Of a stretch of 19,093 nucleotides of DNA, positions 12,323-19,093 are shown one piece after another. The notes beneath the pieces are model-generated. The model worked only from the letters and a program-made list of their open reading frames with translations, ran no database searches and was not told the DNA's origin. The stretch comes from an uncultured Collinsella sp. (GTDB lineage Bacteria > Actinomycetota > Coriobacteriia > Coriobacteriales > Coriobacteriaceae): contig CALGZY010000299.1 in the NCBI GenBank assembly GCA_937934355.1, positions 1-19,093 of the forward strand, written 5' to 3'. Position numbers and translations under genes: made by a program. Numbering within the stretch: the stretch's first letter is position 1; every line of letters begins with the position of its first letter.

Positions 12323-13951
12323 CTAGGCACGCGCCTCCGCAAGCATCTGCTTGGCGTGCGCCAGGCTTGCCTCGGACTGATCGCCGCTCAACATGCGGGC
12401 GATCTCGGCGGTACGCGTTTCGCCGGTTACCTCGTCCAAATGCGTCTGGGGAACATCGCCCGGTTCCTTGCTGACGACATAATGCTTGTCAGCCATGACG
12501 GCGACCTGCGCCAAGTGGGTTACGACAATCACCTGATGCGTAGCGGCGAGATCTGCCAGCACGCCCGCGAGCGCACGCGCCGTGGAGCCACCGACACCAG
12601 CATCGACCTCGTCAAACACCAGCGTATCAACACCGTCCGCGTTACCGAGGACGACCTTGCTTGCCAGCATGACGCGGCTGAGCTCGCCGCCCGACGCAAT
12701 GCGGCGCAGGGGACGTGGCGTCAAGCCGGCACCGCTGCGGTATAGCAGCTCGTAGCTCGAAGGACCAACGGGCGTCCACTCAGCACGGGGAAGATCGCGC
12801 GACTCCCAGACGAGCTCGGCACCGCCCATCTCCAAGCGAGCCATCTGGCGGCCGACCTCGTGGCAGAAGCGCGGGGCCGCCGTATTGCGAGCGCGCTTAA
12901 GTGCCCTGGCAGCAGCGAACAGCTCGCGCTCGGCGCTCCCGAGTGCCTCACGCGCCTTTTTGATCTGTTCATCGCCATCATCGACCAGCGACAGCAGCTC
13001 TTGTGAGCGGTCGCGCATGGCAAAGACATCGTCCATGGTCGGACCCCACTGACGCAGCAGGCCCTTGAGGTCGGAATACCGCTCGCGCATGCGAGCGAGC
13101 TCGCGAGGATCGAAGGCGACCCCATCGCGATAGGAACGAAGCTCGTTCGCGCAATCCTCAAGAGAGATGCAGGCATCCGAAAGTGCATCGGCAATGTCGC
13201 CCAGTTTGCGATCGACGGTAGCCATTCGGGAAAGCTCCGCCACGGCACTGTTCACGGCATCGAGCGCTCCCCCTTCAGAGGCAAGCGATGCATGGGCATC
13301 ATTAGCTGTGGCAACCAGTACCTCGGCATGTTCGGAGCGCGGCAGCAGTTCCTCGAGTTCCTCATACTCGCCTGGCTTGGGGTCGACCTCGCCGATGCGC
13401 TCGAGGGCAAAACGCGCTTCCTCGACGCGACTCCCCTGCGCACGCGAGGCCCCCTCGACGCGACGGACCTCCTTGGCAGCCGCGCGCGAGGCTTTAAAGC
13501 AGGCGCGGTACACATCCAGCGCCTCAAGCGCAGAGCGCCCCGCCCAGGCATCGACCATCGCAACGTGATGCGCCGGATCGAGCAAGCGCTGGTGCTCGTG
13601 CTGGCCGCACAGATCCATCATCACGCCAACGCGCTCCGAAAGCTCGCGCACACTGGCGATGCGGCCGTCAATCTTCACGCGGCTGCGGCCCTCGGCAGAA
13701 AGGCTACGCTGGACCGTGAAACCCTCCGTGTCGTGTGGACCGTCGAACAGCCGCGCCTCAACGCTAGCAAGCGCCTCGCCCTCGCGCACCGTCGAAGAAT
13801 CCGCTCGCTCGCCCAAAATAAGCTTGAGGGCCGAGAGCAGCGCGGTCTTGCCGGCGCCGGTTTCTCCGGTCAGAACCGTTAGGCCCGCGCTCGGAACCAG
13901 CGTCGCCTCGCGAATGAGTGCAATGTTAGAAACCTGCAGCTCATCGATCAT
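12323..13951 (-). CDS. recN: DNA repair protein RecN
   Basis: An SMC-like ATPase that acts early in double-strand break repair. The 542-residue protein starts MIDELQVSNIALIREA. Walker A GETGAGKT is at 29-36, and SERVGVMMDLCGQHEHQRLL is the Q-loop region typical of RecN. A long charged helical middle (about 150-360) would form the coiled coil. The C-terminal half of the ATPase has RRIASGGELSRVMLA (signature), TLVFDEVDAGVGG (Walker B) and VIVVTHLAQVAVMAD (His switch). It overlaps the end of nadK by 11 bases and its Shine-Dalgarno, ACGGAG, lies inside nadK, so translation is probably coupled. It is the last gene of the housekeeping operon. The tlyA-nadK-recN order is common in Gram-positive genomes. 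Confidence 0.96.
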   Translation of the reverse strand: MIDELQVSNIALIREATLVPSAGLTVLTGETGAGKTALLSALKLILGERADSSTVREGEALASVEARLFDGPHDTEGFTVQRSLSAEGRSRVKIDGRIASVRELSERVGVMMDLCGQHEHQRLLDPAHHVAMVDAWAGRSALEALDVYRACFKASRAAAKEVRRVEGASRAQGSRVEEARFALERIGEVDPKPGEYEELEELLPRSEHAEVLVATANDAHASLASEGGALDAVNSAVAELSRMATVDRKLGDIADALSDACISLEDCANELRSYRDGVAFDPRELARMRERYSDLKGLLRQWGPTMDDVFAMRDRSQELLSLVDDGDEQIKKAREALGSAERELFAAARALKRARNTAAPRFCHEVGRQMARLEMGGAELVWESRDLPRAEWTPVGPSSYELLYRSGAGLTPRPLRRIASGGELSRVMLASKVVLGNADGVDTLVFDEVDAGVGGSTARALAGVLADLAATHQVIVVTHLAQVAVMADKHYVVSKEPGDVPQTHLDEVTGETRTAEIARMLSGDQSEASLAHAKQMLAEARA

Positions 13952-14801
13952 GACGGACTCCGTAGAAAACGCGGCTCACCGAGTTATAGAAGCTCTCGGG
14001 GCCGTAATCGAGGAGCAGCACATCTCCGGGCCCGCGGCGCACAGCCACGCTCTCAACGGTGCCGTCGCAGGTAATAAACTGTCCATCGATAGCAATCGCC
14101 GGAACACTCGGACGGTCATCAGACATAAAGATCTCGACGACATCACTCGGCGAAGTCAAAAAGGCACGAGCCTGAATGGTGTGCGGCGCAATGGGTACGC
14201 AGACCATGCCCGTATAGTCGGGGCTCACGATGGGGCCGCCTGCGGATAGTGCATAGCCAGTGGAGCCGGTCGCCGTGGACACGACCACGCCGTCGCCACG
14301 CAGGCGATCGATATGGTGGCCGGACACCGTGATGTCAAACTCGACCATATCGGACAGGGGGCCGCGCGTGAGCGCCATGTCGTTGAGGGCGAACGTGCGC
14401 ACGACATCCTTCGTACCGTCTTCGCGCATGGACACGATATCCGCAGCGATGGTGGCGCGACGGCTCACATGCAGCTCGCCGGACAGGGCGTCGCTTACGA
14501 CCTGCAGAATGTCGCGCTCCTCGGGACTCGCAGCAGTTAAAAAGCCCAGGTGACCATAGGAAAGACCGAGGATAGGAATCTCGCGATGGTTGAGGATGCG
14601 GGCAGCGCGCAGCAACGTACCGTCCCCGCCGAGCGTAATGACCAGATCGGAGCCATCAATATCAGGCGTGCTTTGAATCTTCGATCGCTGGTCGGCAGCC
14701 CATGCGACTTCATAGCCCTGGCGCGTCAGCCAAAGCTCGAGCATCAAGCCGCTCTCGACCGCCTCTTGCTTGTAATAATTGGGAACCAGAAAGACCTTCA
14801 T
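13941..14801 (-). CDS. nadK: NAD kinase
   Basis: It phosphorylates NAD to NADP using ATP or polyphosphate. The 286-residue protein contains the two family signatures: VITLGGDGTLLRAARI with the catalytic Asp at 60, and GDGVVVSTATGSTGYALSAGGPIV further on. ILGLSYGHLGFL and FALNDMAL (in the place of the usual NE motif) are also present. The start ATG overlaps the stop of tlyA as ATGA (14798-14801), and its end overlaps recN by 11 bases, so all three are probably translated in a coupled way. Confidence 0.96.
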   Translation of the reverse strand: MKVFLVPNYYKQEAVESGLMLELWLTRQGYEVAWAADQRSKIQSTPDIDGSDLVITLGGDGTLLRAARILNHREIPILGLSYGHLGFLTAASPEERDILQVVSDALSGELHVSRRATIAADIVSMREDGTKDVVRTFALNDMALTRGPLSDMVEFDITVSGHHIDRLRGDGVVVSTATGSTGYALSAGGPIVSPDYTGMVCVPIAPHTIQARAFLTSPSDVVEIFMSDDRPSVPAIAIDGQFITCDGTVESVAVRRGPGDVLLLDYGPESFYNSVSRVFYGVRHDR

Positions 14802-15601
14802 AGCATTGCAGCTTTCTCGCTCATAACCGATACCTGGAATTGCAGCTCGTCTTGCGAGCGGTCGCCGGGGTCAAATCTCGTGCCGTACAGGAAAAACTCA
14901 ACGTTGCCCTTGGCACCATGAATGGGTGACACGCACACATCGACCGGGAAGAGGCCCTTGGCAGCAAAGAGTTCAACCGCCGCCACGAGTGTATCGCGGC
15001 GCACGGCGGGATCGGTCACAATGCCGCCCTCGCCCACCAGCGCCGCCGGAGCCTCAAACTGCGGCTTTACGAGCGTGCAGAATGCACCCGTAGGCGCCAG
15101 GCACGCCAGCACCGCATCGATAATGTTCGCGATGCTGGTAAACGAGACATCACACACAGCCAGGTCGATGGCGCCGGCATAGCCAAGCTCAGGCAGCTGC
15201 GTCACGTTTGTGCGCTCATGCAGCATCACGCGATCGTCCTGACGCAACGACCAATCGAACTGGGCGCGACCCACGTCCACCGAGACAACGGTCGCAGCTC
15301 CGCGCTTGAGCAGACAATCGGTAAAGCCGCCGGTAGAGCAGCCCACATCCAGACAGGCAAGGCCCGTCGGATTGATGCCAAAAGCATCAAGCGCACCTTC
15401 GAGCTTAAGTCCGCCGCGGCCAACATAGGGAATGCGCCCCTTCACGTGCAGCGGCAGGCCTGGGATCACCTTAAGGCCCGGCGAAGTCAAGCGCTCGCCG
15501 CCACTCGAGACCAAGCCGGCCATAAGAGTGCGAAGGGCATCCGCGCGATCGGCGCAGATGCCCTGTGAAATCAGTTCGTCATCAAGACGCACGCGTTTCA
15601 T
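14798..15601 (-). CDS. tlyA: TlyA-family rRNA 2'-O-methyltransferase (S4 + FtsJ-like domains)
   Basis: TlyA proteins methylate ribose in 16S and/or 23S rRNA using S-adenosylmethionine. The 267-residue protein starts MKRVRLDDELISQG, an S4 RNA-binding domain (about 1-60). It then shows PYVGRGGLKLEGAL with the first catalytic Lys at about 66, and the SAM-binding CLDVGCSTGGFTD at about 83-95. CDVSF, LVKPQFE and NVEFFLY supply the rest of the K-D-K-E set. The start is uncertain: ATG 15601 matches the family N-terminus, ATG 15610 would add three residues, and neither has a strong Shine-Dalgarno. It overlaps nadK by 4 bases and follows xseB by 35. Some bacterial homologues were named haemolysins; the rRNA role is better supported for this family. 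Confidence 0.92.
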   Translation of the reverse strand: MKRVRLDDELISQGICADRADALRTLMAGLVSSGGERLTSPGLKVIPGLPLHVKGRIPYVGRGGLKLEGALDAFGINPTGLACLDVGCSTGGFTDCLLKRGAATVVSVDVGRAQFDWSLRQDDRVMLHERTNVTQLPELGYAGAIDLAVCDVSFTSIANIIDAVLACLAPTGAFCTLVKPQFEAPAALVGEGGIVTDPAVRRDTLVAAVELFAAKGLFPVDVCVSPIHGAKGNVEFFLYGTRFDPGDRSQDELQFQVSVMSEKAAML

Positions 15602-15636
15602 GAATGCCATCAACCATTCGTATCCGGAGATGCGGC

Positions 15637-15876
15637 CTAGCTATCCTGGGATTCGTTTGCCGCATCCTCATCGTATTCCTGTTCGAGCTTATCGGCCTCA
15701 CGCGGCGTCAGCTCAAACTTGTCGACCATATCGACCGCGCGGGAGCCCAGCTCAATCGCCTCGTCAAACAGATCGAGCGAACGCTCCAAGGACGTATCCT
15801 TGGAGCGAACGGTAGCGATGATCTGGTCCAGGCGGTCCGAGATCTCGTCGAAGTTGCGGACGGAACCCTCTGGCAT
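15637..15876 (-). CDS. xseB: Exodeoxyribonuclease VII small subunit
   Basis: A 79-residue, mostly helical, acidic protein. The core NFDEISDRLDQIIATVRSKD followed by SLERSLDLFDEAIELGSRAV matches the XseB pattern of a short antiparallel helical pair, with an acidic tail (DKLEQEYDEDAANESQDS). In exonuclease VII several small subunits bind one XseA catalytic subunit to degrade single-stranded DNA. The ATG at 15876 has GAGGAG 5 bases upstream, and only 2 bases separate it from the nusB stop. The gene for the large subunit XseA, usually adjacent, is not in this window. Confidence 0.9.
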   Translation of the reverse strand: MPEGSVRNFDEISDRLDQIIATVRSKDTSLERSLDLFDEAIELGSRAVDMVDKFELTPREADKLEQEYDEDAANESQDS

Positions 15877-15878
15877 GG

Positions 15879-16466
15879 CTACTCCTCGACGGAGTCGGCC
15901 TCGACGGCCTCAGCAGCGTCCGCATCCTCGGCAAGTACACCGGCGGCAGCCTGAGCGGCAGCGACCTTGGCGGCCGCCTCGGCAGCCTGCGCCTCCTCGC
16001 GAGCGCGATCCTCGGCCAGCAGTTCCTGGTACAGGTCCTCGCCCGGCAACTCCTCGCTGCGCGCGATCTTGCCCAGCACGCCGTTGACGAACGACGCGGA
16101 CTGATCGGTGCCATAGGCCTTGGCAAGCTCGACAGCCTCATTGATCACGATGGCGTCCGAGACCTCCTCGTCGGTGAGGAAACGCATCTCGTAAACGGCG
16201 ATACGCAGCAGATTGCGGTCGGCGCCGGGCATGCGCATAAGATCCCAGTTCTTGGCAACGGAGCGCAGAGCGCAGTCGATGCGGTCGATATGCTCGTAGG
16301 CACCGCGGCACAGCTCCAGCGCATAGGGGTCGAGGGGACCCTTCGAGATCAGGAAATCACCCTCGAGGACGCGCTCAAGCGGGCTGTCCGTGGCCTCGGC
16401 CTGGAACAGCAGCTGCAGCGCCTGACTGCGGGCAAGCGTACGCCCGCGATAAACCTTAAGGCTCAA
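15879..16466 (-). CDS. nusB: Transcription antitermination factor NusB, TTG start, Ala/Glu-rich tail
   Basis: NusB binds boxA RNA with ribosomal protein S10 (NusE) and supports rRNA antitermination. Residues 1-136 are the domain: RTLARSQALQLLFQAEA at the N-terminus, DRNLLRIAVYEMRFL, VINEAVELAKAYGTDQSASFVNGVLGKIA. Residues 137-195 are an extra tail dominated by Ala and Glu/Asp, probably helical or disordered; NusB proteins are usually about 140 residues. The start codon is TTG at 16466, with AAGGAG 6 bases upstream inside the last codons of asp23; no other start fits. Spacing is 3 bases from asp23 and 2 to xseB. Confidence 0.94.
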   Translation of the reverse strand: MSLKVYRGRTLARSQALQLLFQAEATDSPLERVLEGDFLISKGPLDPYALELCRGAYEHIDRIDCALRSVAKNWDLMRMPGADRNLLRIAVYEMRFLTDEEVSDAIVINEAVELAKAYGTDQSASFVNGVLGKIARSEELPGEDLYQELLAEDRAREEAQAAEAAAKVAAAQAAAGVLAEDADAAEAVEADSVEE

Positions 16467-16478
16467 AGGTTACTCCTT
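16467..16478 (-). promoter_or_regulatory. Shine-Dalgarno that fixes the TTG start of nusB
   Basis: AAGGAG, which is also the Lys-Glu codon pair ending asp23, is followed by TAACCT and then TTG. The 6-base spacing and the lack of any ATG or GTG nearby decide for a TTG start and suggest translational coupling with asp23. Confidence 0.8.
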
Positions 16479-16832
16479 GGGGAAAACGAGGCCGTCGATG
16501 CAAACGTCAACGCGCTCGACCTCGACGCCCACCTGGGCATCGATGGCGGCGACCACGGCGGCGCGAACGGCCTCGGCGAGTTTCTTGAACGGATAGCCAA
16601 AGAACACCACGACACGCACGGTGAGTGCGAGCTTGTCGCCGACGACCTCGGCCTCGACCGCCGGCTCGGAAGCCGGGGCCTTGGACGAGAGCATCATGGA
16701 GACAAGGTTGGTGGCAAGGTCCTTGACGCCAACGGAGGCGATGCCCTCGACATCCGACACGGCGCGCGAGACGATGGCGGTCAGAACATCGGGCGAAATG
16801 CCGATGCCGTCAATCTTGATTTCCTGGGGCAT
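16470..16832 (-). CDS. Asp23/Gls24-family protein
   Basis: A 120-residue protein of the Asp23 (DUF322) family, with IKIDGIGISPDVLTAIVSRA, VSDVEGIASVG and a C-terminal LALTVRVVVFFGYPFKKLAE. The end, VGVEVERVDVCIDGLVF, is the usual Asp23 finish. Members are linked to cell envelope stress in Gram-positive bacteria, and an Asp23 gene next to nusB and efp is a conserved arrangement. AGGAGG sits 4 bases before the ATG at 16832. It follows efp by 24 bases and precedes nusB by 3. The exact role here is not known. Confidence 0.9.
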   Translation of the reverse strand: MPQEIKIDGIGISPDVLTAIVSRAVSDVEGIASVGVKDLATNLVSMMLSSKAPASEPAVEAEVVGDKLALTVRVVVFFGYPFKKLAEAVRAAVVAAIDAQVGVEVERVDVCIDGLVFPKE

Positions 16833-16856
16833 GAGTCCTCCTAGAAGAGTTGGTTG

Positions 16857-17420
16857 CTAGACGCGGGAGACGAACTTGCCGTCGCGGGTGTCAACCTTGA
16901 TGACCTCGCCCTCGTTGAGGTACATGGGGACCTGGATGACAGCGCCGGTGTCGATCGTGGCCGGCTTGGTGGAACCCTGGACGGTGTCGCCCTTAAAGCC
17001 CGGGTCGGTCTGGACGATGGTGGTCTCGATGAACATCGGCGGGGTCACGCCCATGAGCTCATCGTCGGCGAAGAGCAGCTGGCAGATGTCGTTCTCGCGC
17101 AGCCACTTGGAGTTCTCGCCCACCATGTCCTCGGGAACGGGAACCTGCTCATAGGACTCGTTGTCCATGAAGATGTAGTCGGTGCCATCGTTGTAGAGGT
17201 ACTGGAACTCACGGGTGGTGAGCATGACGCTCTCGAACTTGGTGCCGGCGTTGCAGGTGTTCTCGACGACTCGGCCGCTCTTGATGTCGCGGGTCTTGTA
17301 GCGCACAAACGCGCCGCCCTTGCCCGGCTTGACATGCTGGAACTCGACGATGGTGTAGACCTTGTCCTTGATACGGAGACCGAGGCCGTTCTTGAAGTCG
17401 GCGGTAGAAATGGTAGGCAT
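16857..17420 (-). CDS. efp: Translation elongation factor P
   Basis: EF-P binds between the P and E sites of the ribosome and rescues stalling at polyproline. The 187-residue protein has the three-domain EF-P length. Domain I carries HVKPGKGGAFVRYKTRDI with the loop-tip Lys at 34, the residue modified in many bacteria. The C-terminal OB signature is present (GDTVQGSTKPATIDTGAVIQ, then VPMYLNEGEVIKVDTRDGKF). ATG 17420 is chosen because AAAGG lies 5 bases before it and the protein then begins MPTISTADFKNG, as in homologues. A TATAAT box lies about 60 bases upstream. It is the first gene of the efp-asp23-nusB-xseB-tlyA-nadK-recN run. Confidence 0.96.
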   Translation of the reverse strand: MPTISTADFKNGLGLRIKDKVYTIVEFQHVKPGKGGAFVRYKTRDIKSGRVVENTCNAGTKFESVMLTTREFQYLYNDGTDYIFMDNESYEQVPVPEDMVGENSKWLRENDICQLLFADDELMGVTPPMFIETTIVQTDPGFKGDTVQGSTKPATIDTGAVIQVPMYLNEGEVIKVDTRDGKFVSRV

Positions 17421-17477
17421 AGCGACCTTTCTTGTTATGGGCAGAACGCACAAGCGTCCAAATTACATACGACAGAA

Positions 17478-17483
17478 ATTATA
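17478..17483 (-). promoter_or_regulatory. -10 box of the efp operon
   Basis: A consensus TATAAT, preceded by TG, lies on the - strand about 58 bases before the efp start and after the pepP terminator. No convincing -35 hexamer is seen at the usual distance. Confidence 0.5.
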
Positions 17484-17514
17484 CACTTGCAGACGGCGCC
17501 TGCGGCGAGCGCAT

Positions 17515-17557
17515 AAAAAGAGAACGCGGGGCGTCCGAATCGATCCGGACGCCCCGC
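17515..17557 (-). terminator. Intrinsic terminator of the Xaa-Pro peptidase gene
   Basis: GCGGGGCGTCCG (17526-17537) and CGGACGCCCCGC (17546-17557) form a perfect 12-base-pair stem with an 8-base loop. On the - strand TTTTT follows after about 6 bases, so the T-run is a little far from the stem. Confidence 0.75.
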
Positions 17558-17579
17558 CCCAAAAATCTATCGAAATGGG

Positions 17580-18710
17580 CTAGCAATCGATGACGTGCAG
17601 GTCGTGCGGGGTCTTGGTGAAAGGCTCGTAGCCGTTCTCGGTGACCACGCCGTAATCCTCCAGGCGCACGCCGCCCACGCCGGGCAGGTAAACGCCGGGC
17701 TCCATGGTGACAACCGAGCCGATCTCGATGGTGTTCTTGCTGCGGTTGAAGTTGGGCAGCTCGTGGATGTCAATACCGACGCCGTGGCCCAGGCCATGAT
17801 TGTAGTAATCGCCATAGCCGGCATCGCCGATGATCTTCTTGGAAAGCTTGAAGATGTCGTTACCCTCAACGCCCGGATGGATGGCGGCGACGCACTCCTC
17901 GTGCGTGCGGCGCACGAGTGCGTACAGGTCGAGCTGCTCCTGGGTGGGCTCGCCCATCACGACAGTGCGCGTCATGTCGGAGCGGTAATCGCAATAGCCC
18001 GCGCCATAATCCATGAGAACGAAATCGCCCTTCTCGATCACGCGGTCGCTCGGCACGGCATGCGGGTTGGCGGTGTTGGGACCGCTCGCCACGATGGAGC
18101 CGAAGGCAAGGCTGTCAGCGCCGTTGGCGAACATAAAGTTCTCGAGCTCGTTGCGAACCTGCTTCTCGGTCATACCGGGCTTAATAAAGCCGAGCATGTG
18201 CTGGAAGGCGGCGTCAGTGATCGACTGCGCATGGCGCATGAGCTCGATCTCCTCGGCATCCTTGATGGCGCGCATCTTGCGAATGTCGTCATGCATCAGC
18301 GGCAGCAGGCAGGCGACGGAACGGTCCTCCAGACCACGCTGAATACCCTGGTAGAAGTTGATCTGCATGTCGTCCTCGACAGCGCAGACGCGGCACTTGT
18401 TGGCTGCGATCTTGCCGGCGACCCAACCGGGGATGGTGCCCTCGACCATGTCGTAGACCCAGGGGCTGCCGGCGGGCGTGTTCTCCTCAAAGCTGTTAAG
18501 GTAGCGCGAGTCGGTATGGAACAGGCACTGGTCAGCCGTAATAAACGCCGCATGCGGGAACTCGAAGGTGTAGTCGAAGACGCCCTTCACGCCCGTGAGC
18601 CAACGAAGATTGGCCTCGTCGCGTACCACGATAGCGTCGTAGCCGCGCTCGACCATCAGGGCACGGACACGTTCAATACGACCGGCAGGACCGGCAGCAA
18701 ACTCAGACAT
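17580..18710 (-). CDS. pepP: Xaa-Pro peptidase, M24 family
   Basis: A cytosolic metallopeptidase that would remove N-terminal residues before proline or split Xaa-Pro dipeptides. The 376-residue protein has a creatinase-like N-terminal domain (about 1-150) and a pita-bread catalytic domain. All five metal ligands of M24 enzymes can be placed: Asp in LMDYGAGY, Asp in YRSDMTRT, His in HGLGHGVGIDIHE, Glu in TMEPGVYLPG and Glu in GVRLEDYGVV. The ATG at 18710 has AAAGGAA 5 bases upstream. It lies directly upstream of efp, as in many Gram-positive genomes, but a terminator separates them. PepP versus PepQ specificity cannot be decided from sequence alone. Confidence 0.93.
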   Translation of the reverse strand: MSEFAAGPAGRIERVRALMVERGYDAIVVRDEANLRWLTGVKGVFDYTFEFPHAAFITADQCLFHTDSRYLNSFEENTPAGSPWVYDMVEGTIPGWVAGKIAANKCRVCAVEDDMQINFYQGIQRGLEDRSVACLLPLMHDDIRKMRAIKDAEEIELMRHAQSITDAAFQHMLGFIKPGMTEKQVRNELENFMFANGADSLAFGSIVASGPNTANPHAVPSDRVIEKGDFVLMDYGAGYCDYRSDMTRTVVMGEPTQEQLDLYALVRRTHEECVAAIHPGVEGNDIFKLSKKIIGDAGYGDYYNHGLGHGVGIDIHELPNFNRSKNTIEIGSVVTMEPGVYLPGVGGVRLEDYGVVTENGYEPFTKTPHDLHVIDC

Positions 18711-18742
18711 GCAGATTCCTTTCTTATTGTCTCTATAAAGAC

Positions 18743-18805
18743 GGGACGGGTCTCAACCGAACGACGGAATCGCATGCGATCCGCAATCGATTGGAAACCC
18801 GTCCC
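18743..18805 (-). terminator. Long-loop hairpin downstream of the right-edge gene, possible terminator
   Basis: On the - strand GGGACGGGTTTC (18794-18805) pairs with GAGACCCGTCCC (18743-18754) over 12 base pairs including one G-U, with a 39-base loop that contains the 12-base perfect palindrome ATCGCATGCGAT (18769-18780). It is followed only by GTCTTTATAG, so termination would be weak. It lies 38 bases after the stop of the gene at the right edge and about 33 before pepP. Confidence 0.45.
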
Positions 18806-18842
18806 TCAACATGATACGAAAGACGATGGATGTCAATAAATC

Positions 18843-19093
18843 TTAGAGAAGTTCTTTGCGAGAAGCCAAGTAGGCGTGAGCATGGCGCTCAAGAACCTCG
18901 TCCTCAACGCTCGTTAAACGAATGGCGCCGAGTGCCGCGGGCAGCGGCAACATACTGCGGTTCGAGCGGGCGAACTGCTGCCTGCGGAACTCCTCGATAA
19001 ACGCGGCGGGCTCCAGGTCGAAGGCAAGTTCCTCGATGCCAAAGTCCTCCAGGCAGTCATCGACCTCAAAGACGTAATCGATATCAAAGTCGC
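18843..19093 (-). CDS. C-terminal part of an unidentified protein (5' end outside window)
   Basis: An open frame enters from the right edge on the - strand and ends at TAA (18843-18845), giving 83 residues. It begins DFDIDYVFEVDDCLEDFGIE, then has FIEEFRRQQFARSNRSMLPL and ends RHAHAYLASRKELL. The first part is very acidic, with strong G/C third positions like the neighbouring genes, so it is almost certainly coding. I do not recognise the family. It is on the same strand as pepP, 132 bases upstream of it, with a weak terminator-like hairpin between. Confidence 0.6.
   Translation of the reverse strand, partial: DFDIDYVFEVDDCLEDFGIEELAFDLEPAAFIEEFRRQQFARSNRSMLPLPAALGAIRLTSVEDEVLERHAHAYLASRKELL

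Overview
The window reads as chromosome of a high-GC Gram-positive of the class Coriobacteriia, most likely a Collinsella-like gut actinobacterium. This rests on the strong G/C third-position bias, the Gram-positive style efp-asp23-nusB-xseB-tlyA-nadK-recN order, an HPr with both His15 and Ser46, and an actinobacterial-type tRNA-Glu. The genus is inference; no search was run. Apart from one complete + strand regulator gene and a gene fragment at the left edge, everything is on the - strand.

Region 1 (1-2300): the end of an unidentified + strand gene with an in-frame stop, a TetR-family regulator with a palindrome upstream, and a flippase-like membrane protein of the lysylphosphatidylglycerol synthase TM family. 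Region 2 (2400-4180): tRNA-Glu(CTC) with encoded CCA, its promoter and terminator, and the gene for the CCA-adding enzyme just upstream of it.

Region 3 (4200-12230): a complete fructose phosphotransferase module. In transcription order on the - strand it has FruA (IIB-IIC-IIA in one chain), HPr, enzyme I, and two tandem PfkB-family 1-phosphofructokinase paralogues. A divergent MurR/RpiR-type regulator (HTH + SIS) faces fruA. PEP phosphate would pass EI -> HPr -> IIA -> IIB, fructose would enter as fructose 1-phosphate, and the kinases would make fructose 1,6-bisphosphate. Terminators and a hairpin separate the units. The 526-base fruA-ptsH gap holds two large palindromic elements, and a third encloses the terminator between the regulator and recN.

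Region 4 (12320-17520): a tight housekeeping operon, efp-asp23-nusB-xseB-tlyA-nadK-recN, with gaps of 2-35 bases or overlaps and a TATAAT box before efp. Region 5 (17520-19093): an M24 Xaa-Pro peptidase with its own terminator, then the C-terminal end of an unrecognised protein.

I did not find a convincing new multi-gene system. The least explained signals are the three palindromic elements (8580-8710, 8815-8887, 12130-12291), the shared GAGD-to-CAGD change in both sugar-phosphate kinases, and the candidate operators around the fructose genes.
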